A stretch of 64,000 nucleotides of DNA, from assembly GCA_040506775.1 (NCBI GenBank), contig JBEVWC010000018.1:62001-126000 (forward strand). Direction: 5' to 3'. This DNA comes from Thiodiazotropha sp040506775. GTDB taxonomy: Bacteria; Pseudomonadota; Gammaproteobacteria; Chromatiales; Chromatiaceae. Shown piece after piece: positions 60,178 to 64,000 of the stretch. The notes under the pieces were generated by a model. It ran no database searches and was not told the DNA's origin. It saw only the letters and a program-made list of their open reading frames with translations. Both the position numbers and the translations under genes were made by a program. How positions within the stretch are numbered: position 1 is the first letter of the stretch; every line of letters starts with the position of its first letter.

Positions 60178-61359
60178 ATGGATCTTCTGGTGATCGGCGC
60201 GGGTATCAGCGGTCTGGGATTCGCAAGGATGGCCAAAAGGCTGGGCTGCCAAGCCGCTGTTCTGGAGGCTTCACAGCACATTGGCGGCGCCATCCATACT
60301 GCCCGCTTCAACACGGAGCACGGTGACTACTGGGCGGAACTGGGTGCGCACACCTGTTACAACAGCTATGGAAATTTCCTGCAGATGCTCGAGGAGAGCG
60401 GCCAACTGGACAGCCTGGTGGCGAAGCAGAAGTTGCGATATCAGATGCAGGTCGATGGCCAGCTCTGTTCCATAACTTCCCGTCTGAATTTCCTGGAACT
60501 GTTGGGTGTGCTGCCCAGGCTCTGGATGAGCAAGAAGGCAGGCCGTACCGCCGAGGAGTACTTTGGACGGGTCCTGGGACGTCGCAACTACCGGGATGTG
60601 CTGGGGCCGGCGTTGGATGCCGTTGTATGCCAGCCTGCGGGGGAATTTCCCGCGGATGCCCTTTTCCGCAAGAAGCCCCGTCGCAAGGAGATCCTGCGCA
60701 GTTATACCGGTCCCAGTGGGCTGCAATCCTTTATCGAAGGGATGGTCAGCGACCTGGATATTCGGACCAATACACCCGTCCAACGGGTGGTGCGTCAGGA
60801 GAACGGTTTCGACGTCTACACCAGTGAAAACCAGTCAATCCACACCCACAAGCTGGTGCTGGCGGTTGCTCCGGACGTGGCAGCCCGGCTGCTGGCGCAG
60901 TCTCTGCCGGAACTCGCGGCCGTTCTGGCGGAAATCGAGATGGTGGAGATTGAAAGCCATGCGGTGCGAGTGAACGCGGATGGGCTGTCAATGCCCCCTC
61001 TGGCCGGGATCATCGCGCCAAACGATGACTTCTACTCAGTGGTGTCACGGGATCTGGTGCCGGATGCACACTATCGCGGATTCACCTTTCACTTTCGCCC
61101 GGGAAGACGGGATGCCCAGGGTCGCTTGAGGCGCATTGTTGAGGTATTGGGTATCACGCAAGACCGGATCCTGGACAGCCGCTATGAACTTAACCGGCTG
61201 CCAGCCCTGCGTCTGGGTCAGGATGAACGGGTCGCCTGGATCGACCGCAATCTCAAAGGCCTGTCACTGGGTTTGACCGGGAACTGGTTCTCGGGCGTTT
61301 CCATCGAGGACAGTCTGATCCGTTCCCATCAGGAGTGCCAGCGTCTCCTGGTCGGCTGA
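60178..61359 (+). CDS. FAD-dependent amine-oxidase-fold oxidoreductase (protoporphyrinogen-oxidase-like)
   Basis: 393-residue flavoprotein with the dinucleotide-binding start MDLLVIGAGISGLGFARMAK (GAGISG at 8-13) and the second FAD part GLTGNWFSGVSIEDS near the end. The fold is that of HemY/amine oxidase proteins. It is shorter than HemY (about 450-480) and lacks the usual HemY tail, so I give no gene symbol. ATG 60178 has a weak ribosome site; an in-frame ATG 48 bases earlier has no better one. Confidence 0.82.
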   Translation: MDLLVIGAGISGLGFARMAKRLGCQAAVLEASQHIGGAIHTARFNTEHGDYWAELGAHTCYNSYGNFLQMLEESGQLDSLVAKQKLRYQMQVDGQLCSITSRLNFLELLGVLPRLWMSKKAGRTAEEYFGRVLGRRNYRDVLGPALDAVVCQPAGEFPADALFRKKPRRKEILRSYTGPSGLQSFIEGMVSDLDIRTNTPVQRVVRQENGFDVYTSENQSIHTHKLVLAVAPDVAARLLAQSLPELAAVLAEIEMVEIESHAVRVNADGLSMPPLAGIIAPNDDFYSVVSRDLVPDAHYRGFTFHFRPGRRDAQGRLRRIVEVLGITQDRILDSRYELNRLPALRLGQDERVAWIDRNLKGLSLGLTGNWFSGVSIEDSLIRSHQECQRLLVG

Positions 61360-61386
61360 GCGGAAACGCTGCCTGCATTACTCATG

Positions 61387-62097
61387 TCATTTATCAGCAG
61401 GTGGCGGTGGGTCCGGGTTGTTCGCGTTGTGGAATAGGGATCTCAGGGTATCGGGTTGGTCCTTTGCGGGGGCGGGTTGTTGCATGTCCGCTGATTTCTC
61501 CCCACTGAAAAATGCCGCGATCCTGCGGAACAGGGCCTTGATGGCTCGCCAGATCTTCGGCAACAGCCAAATCACCAGGGCGGTAAAAAGCACCAGTAGA
61601 ACCAGAAACAGCACCGGATAGTTCAGGGCGGTCCACAAACCACCAATGACCGCCAGGTCCTCTGCCAGGGAAGCCGTCCAGTTCGAGACAGGCTCGGGGG
61701 AAGTGTTGATCATCACCCTTGAACCGGCCTTGGTCAGATGTGTACCGGCCGCCAGGGTCCCGCCCACCAGGGCTGCTGCCAGTTCGGCAGCCTGGTTGAC
61801 TTCAAATCCGCTGGCGGCACCCGCTGCCAGCAGGGCACCCGCGGGTATCCGGATGAAGGTGTGGATGGCGTCCCAGCCGGTGTCGACTCCAGGCGTCTTG
61901 TCGGCGAAGAATTCGATGAAGTACATCAGGCCGGCAATACCCATGACCAGGGGATCGCTCAAAACCTCCAGGCCGGGGGGCAAGACCACATGACCGGTCA
62001 TGCTCAGGTAACCCAGCACCAGTATCGTGGCATACAGGTTAATGCCTGCTGCCCAGCCGGCTCCAAGGGTCAATGCCAGTGTGTTGATGGTTTCCAT
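61387..62097 (-). CDS. DUF4126 family inner-membrane protein
   Basis: 236-residue membrane protein. It begins METINTLALTLGAGWAAGIN, has several helices in 1-190 and a conserved DKTPGVDTGWDAIHTFIRIP between them. The C-terminal 50 residues are basic then Pro/Asp-rich and cytoplasmic. Function is unknown. It is convergent with the FAD oxidoreductase and divergent from argC. Confidence 0.85.
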   Translation of the reverse strand: METINTLALTLGAGWAAGINLYATILVLGYLSMTGHVVLPPGLEVLSDPLVMGIAGLMYFIEFFADKTPGVDTGWDAIHTFIRIPAGALLAAGAASGFEVNQAAELAAALVGGTLAAGTHLTKAGSRVMINTSPEPVSNWTASLAEDLAVIGGLWTALNYPVLFLVLLVLFTALVIWLLPKIWRAIKALFRRIAAFFSGEKSADMQQPAPAKDQPDTLRSLFHNANNPDPPPPADK

Positions 62098-62498
62098 GGG
62101 ATGCTCTCTATTTACCGGGCCATTCCACTAATGTGGTGCCTGCGCGGCTGAATTACCACCCGGATCAGTCGTGAGACCCGGATTTCATGTACGAATTAAC
62201 ATTATTTAACCATTTTACCCGGTTCGCTTTTTCTCAGCGCCATCAGGGCTTATGATAGAAAAGTGGCCATTTCGGGTTGCGAGTGACCACAAGCGGATCC
62301 AATTTATCTAGCCCTATTTTGCCGCATGGTCAATCCGGTTTTCTCAGCACTGGCTGGGATTTTTTGCTGCTGTAACCTTTTCGAGGCGTCCTGTTCAAAA
62401 GCCTGAATAGGCCGAATCGATCGATAAATCGTCAGCAACCGGGTGCTGAACAAGCGTATTGGGCTCCCATATATATAAGGTGACAGGTTTAAAAGCAT
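62098..62498. promoter_or_regulatory. 401-base divergent gap between DUF4126 and argC
   Basis: AT-rich near 62190-62220, and a CATATATATAAGG at 62468-62480 that may hold the argC -10. I looked for an ARG box: the partial GAATTAACATTATT near 62192 is too weak to call. No gene is supported. Confidence 0.35.
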
Positions 62499-63530
62499 AT
62501 GATCAGTGTGGGAATTGTCGGTGGTACCGGCTATACCGGCGTAGAACTCCTGAGATTGCTGGTTGCGCATCCTGATTGTGAACTGCGCGCCATAACTTCC
62601 CGTTCGGAAGCCGGCAAGCCGGTGGCTGAGTTGTTTCCCAATCTCCGGGGGTTGACCGATCTGGCCTATGTCGAACCGGTCAATGCCCCACTTGACGAGT
62701 GCGATCTGATCTTTTTTGCCACCCCCAACGGGGTGGCAATGACCCAGGTGCCGGAATTACTGAAATCGGGATGCCGGATCATAGATCTGGCGGCTGATTT
62801 CAGGATCCGAAATGTCGCAATCTGGGAAAAGTGGTACGGCATGACCCATGCTTGCCCGGAGCTTCTGGAAGAAGCGGTCTACGGATTGCCGGAATTGAAT
62901 CGAGATGCAATCAGGCAAGCCCGTTTGGTGGCCAATCCCGGTTGCTATCCAACGGCGGTGACGCTGGGATTCCTGCCCCTCCTGAAACAGGGGTTGATAG
63001 ACTCCGGTTACCTGATCGCTGACGCCAAATCAGGGGTCAGCGGAGCAGGTCGTTCGGCCAGTGTGGGTATGCTGATGGGCGAAGTGGGGGAGAGTTTCAA
63101 GGCTTATGCCATTCCCGGTCACCGCCATCAGCCTGAGATTCGTCAGACCCTGGGTTTGGTATCTGGCGCTGATGTGGGTCTCACCTTTGTGCCGCACCTG
63201 GTGCCAATGGTTCGGGGTATCGAAGCGACCCTGTATGCCCGCCTGACCGGTGAAGTGGAAGATCTTCAATCCCTGTTCGAAGATCAGTATCGGGATGAAC
63301 CTTTCGTCGATGTGATGTCCGGGGGGTCACATCCCGAGACCCGCAGTGTGCGGGGATCCAATCATTGCCGGATTGCGGTGCACCGTCCCCAGGGTGAGTC
63401 GGTCGTCGTAGTGACTTCCGTAATCGACAACCTGGTGAAAGGGGCTGCCGGACAGGCCGTGCAGAACATGAACCTGATGTTTGGTTTGGCGGAAAACAGC
63501 GGCCTGGAGCAGGTGGCGCTGCTGCCGTGA
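62499..63530 (+). CDS. argC: N-acetyl-gamma-glutamyl-phosphate reductase
   Basis: NADPH-dependent third step of arginine synthesis. The 343-residue protein has the cofactor motif GIVGGTGYTGVELLRLL, the catalytic Cys149 in VANPGCYPTA, SGAGRSAS, and the late blocks VPHLVPMVRGIEATLY and NLVKGAAGQAVQNMNLMFG. It is full length. Its stop is 4 bases before the DUF6776 gene, so the two are one transcript. No other arg gene is in the window. Confidence 0.97.
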   Translation: MISVGIVGGTGYTGVELLRLLVAHPDCELRAITSRSEAGKPVAELFPNLRGLTDLAYVEPVNAPLDECDLIFFATPNGVAMTQVPELLKSGCRIIDLAADFRIRNVAIWEKWYGMTHACPELLEEAVYGLPELNRDAIRQARLVANPGCYPTAVTLGFLPLLKQGLIDSGYLIADAKSGVSGAGRSASVGMLMGEVGESFKAYAIPGHRHQPEIRQTLGLVSGADVGLTFVPHLVPMVRGIEATLYARLTGEVEDLQSLFEDQYRDEPFVDVMSGGSHPETRSVRGSNHCRIAVHRPQGESVVVVTSVIDNLVKGAAGQAVQNMNLMFGLAENSGLEQVALLP

Positions 63531-63534
63531 TTGC

Positions 63535-64000
63535 ATGGGCATAGACAAGAAATACCGGGTACCCAAGATTGTTGCCGCGCATGAGCGGTCGCCTGTCTGG
63601 CTGCGTGTCAGCCTGTTGACCCTGATACTCGGCGGCGTTGCCTGGCTGGCCTATCAGCAGGGTGGCAATGGCATCCGCGAGGGGCTGGCCCGTCTTCAGC
63701 CCGGAGGCCAGAGCCGGGTTCAACTCCTGGAACAGGAGCGTAATGAACTGAAGCGCGAGTTGTCGATGGTGAAGCAGGCGGCTGAAGTTGATCGGGAAGC
63801 GCTTCTGGCGGTTCGCGATAAGATTAAAACCATGCAGAGTGAGCGTCTGGAACTCGAAGAGGAGCTGGCATTCCTGAAGGGAATCGTATCCACCTCGAGC
63901 AAAAAGCAGGTACTCAAAGTACAGAATTTCAAGTTGGAATCCGGGCTGGAAGATCAGCAGTATGTCTATAAGTACACGGTCAGCCAGGTGATCAATAGTG
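63535..64000 (+). CDS. DUF6776-type membrane coiled-coil protein (partial, 3' end beyond window)
   Basis: Open from ATG 63535 to the edge, 155 codons seen. One TM helix lies at about 25-42 (VSLLTLILGGVAWLAY). A strongly charged coiled-coil stretch at 58-115 (LLEQERNELKRELSMVKQAA) ends the helical part, and a beta-like part begins at about 125. Four bases separate it from argC. In related gammaproteobacteria this position is taken by a DUF6776 protein followed by a bactofilin; the next gene is not visible. Confidence 0.8.
   Translation, partial: MGIDKKYRVPKIVAAHERSPVWLRVSLLTLILGGVAWLAYQQGGNGIREGLARLQPGGQSRVQLLEQERNELKRELSMVKQAAEVDREALLAVRDKIKTMQSERLELEEELAFLKGIVSTSSKKQVLKVQNFKLESGLEDQQYVYKYTVSQVINS

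Overview
The window is a GC-rich stretch (about 60% by eye) of a chromosome from a free-living, respiring gammaproteobacterium. The strongest clues are the miaB-ybeZ-ybeY-ybeX-lnt block, Mpl, YdfG, HemL (C5 heme route), UbiX, PurT, a fatty-acid cis/trans isomerase, cytochrome c5-like proteins, a bacteriohemerythrin, DctQM and a PEP-CTERM/exosortase acyltransferase. This mix fits the Chromatiales/Sedimenticola side of the class, but that placement is an inference and was not tested. I see no rRNA, phage, transposase, integrase or CRISPR array. The only RNA gene found is a tRNA-Arg.

Layout. 1-7.5 kb: edge-truncated exosortase-associated acyltransferase, a membrane diguanylate cyclase, a CNNM/CorC-like membrane protein, purT and cti. 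7.7-16.1 kb (minus strand): a four-gene unit of ABC ATPase, FtsX-type permease and HlyD adaptor followed by an unusually large lipoprotein made of two tandem copies of a beta-propeller domain. 16.1-18.5 kb: palindromic repeats, bacteriohemerythrin, SGNH hydrolase, tRNA-Arg. 18.7-24.5 kb: cytochrome c5, Rep helicase, LOG-family protein, DUF2782 protein and TRAP permeases without a binding protein. 24.6-37 kb: chemoreceptor, rph-rdgB, YbaK-like deacylase, a decayed duplicate of a metallo-hydrolase 3' end, a lipoprotein, the intact metallo-hydrolase, a HerA-like ATPase, DUF2780, YpfJ-type peptidase, YfdX, and a PP2C phosphatase/Ser-Thr kinase pair. 37-48.6 kb (plus strand): yicC, M48 lipoprotein, gmk, miaB-ybeZ-ybeY-ybeX-lnt, three tandem palindromic repeats, ydfG, a membrane protein, mpl, ubiX. 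48.7-58.5 kb (minus strand): lipoprotein cytochrome, a coupled pair of a PhnD-PAS-PAS sensor without output domain and a diguanylate cyclase, a DedA-PAP2-LssY fusion, and thiD-thiE-hemL. 58.8-64 kb: DUF5063, an IscA/HesB-type protein, a MITE-like element, an FAD oxidoreductase, DUF4126, argC and an edge-truncated DUF6776 protein.

Most genes are housekeeping. The accessory or signalling material is: (a) the ligand-binding PAS sensor coupled to a cyclase at 49.3-53.5 kb; (b) the ABC exporter with a duplicated beta-propeller lipoprotein at 7.7-16.1 kb; (c) the kinase/phosphatase pair at 35-36.9 kb; (d) several small non-coding repeat elements. I found no clear new defence or mobile system. The most likely undescribed functional units are (a) and (b).
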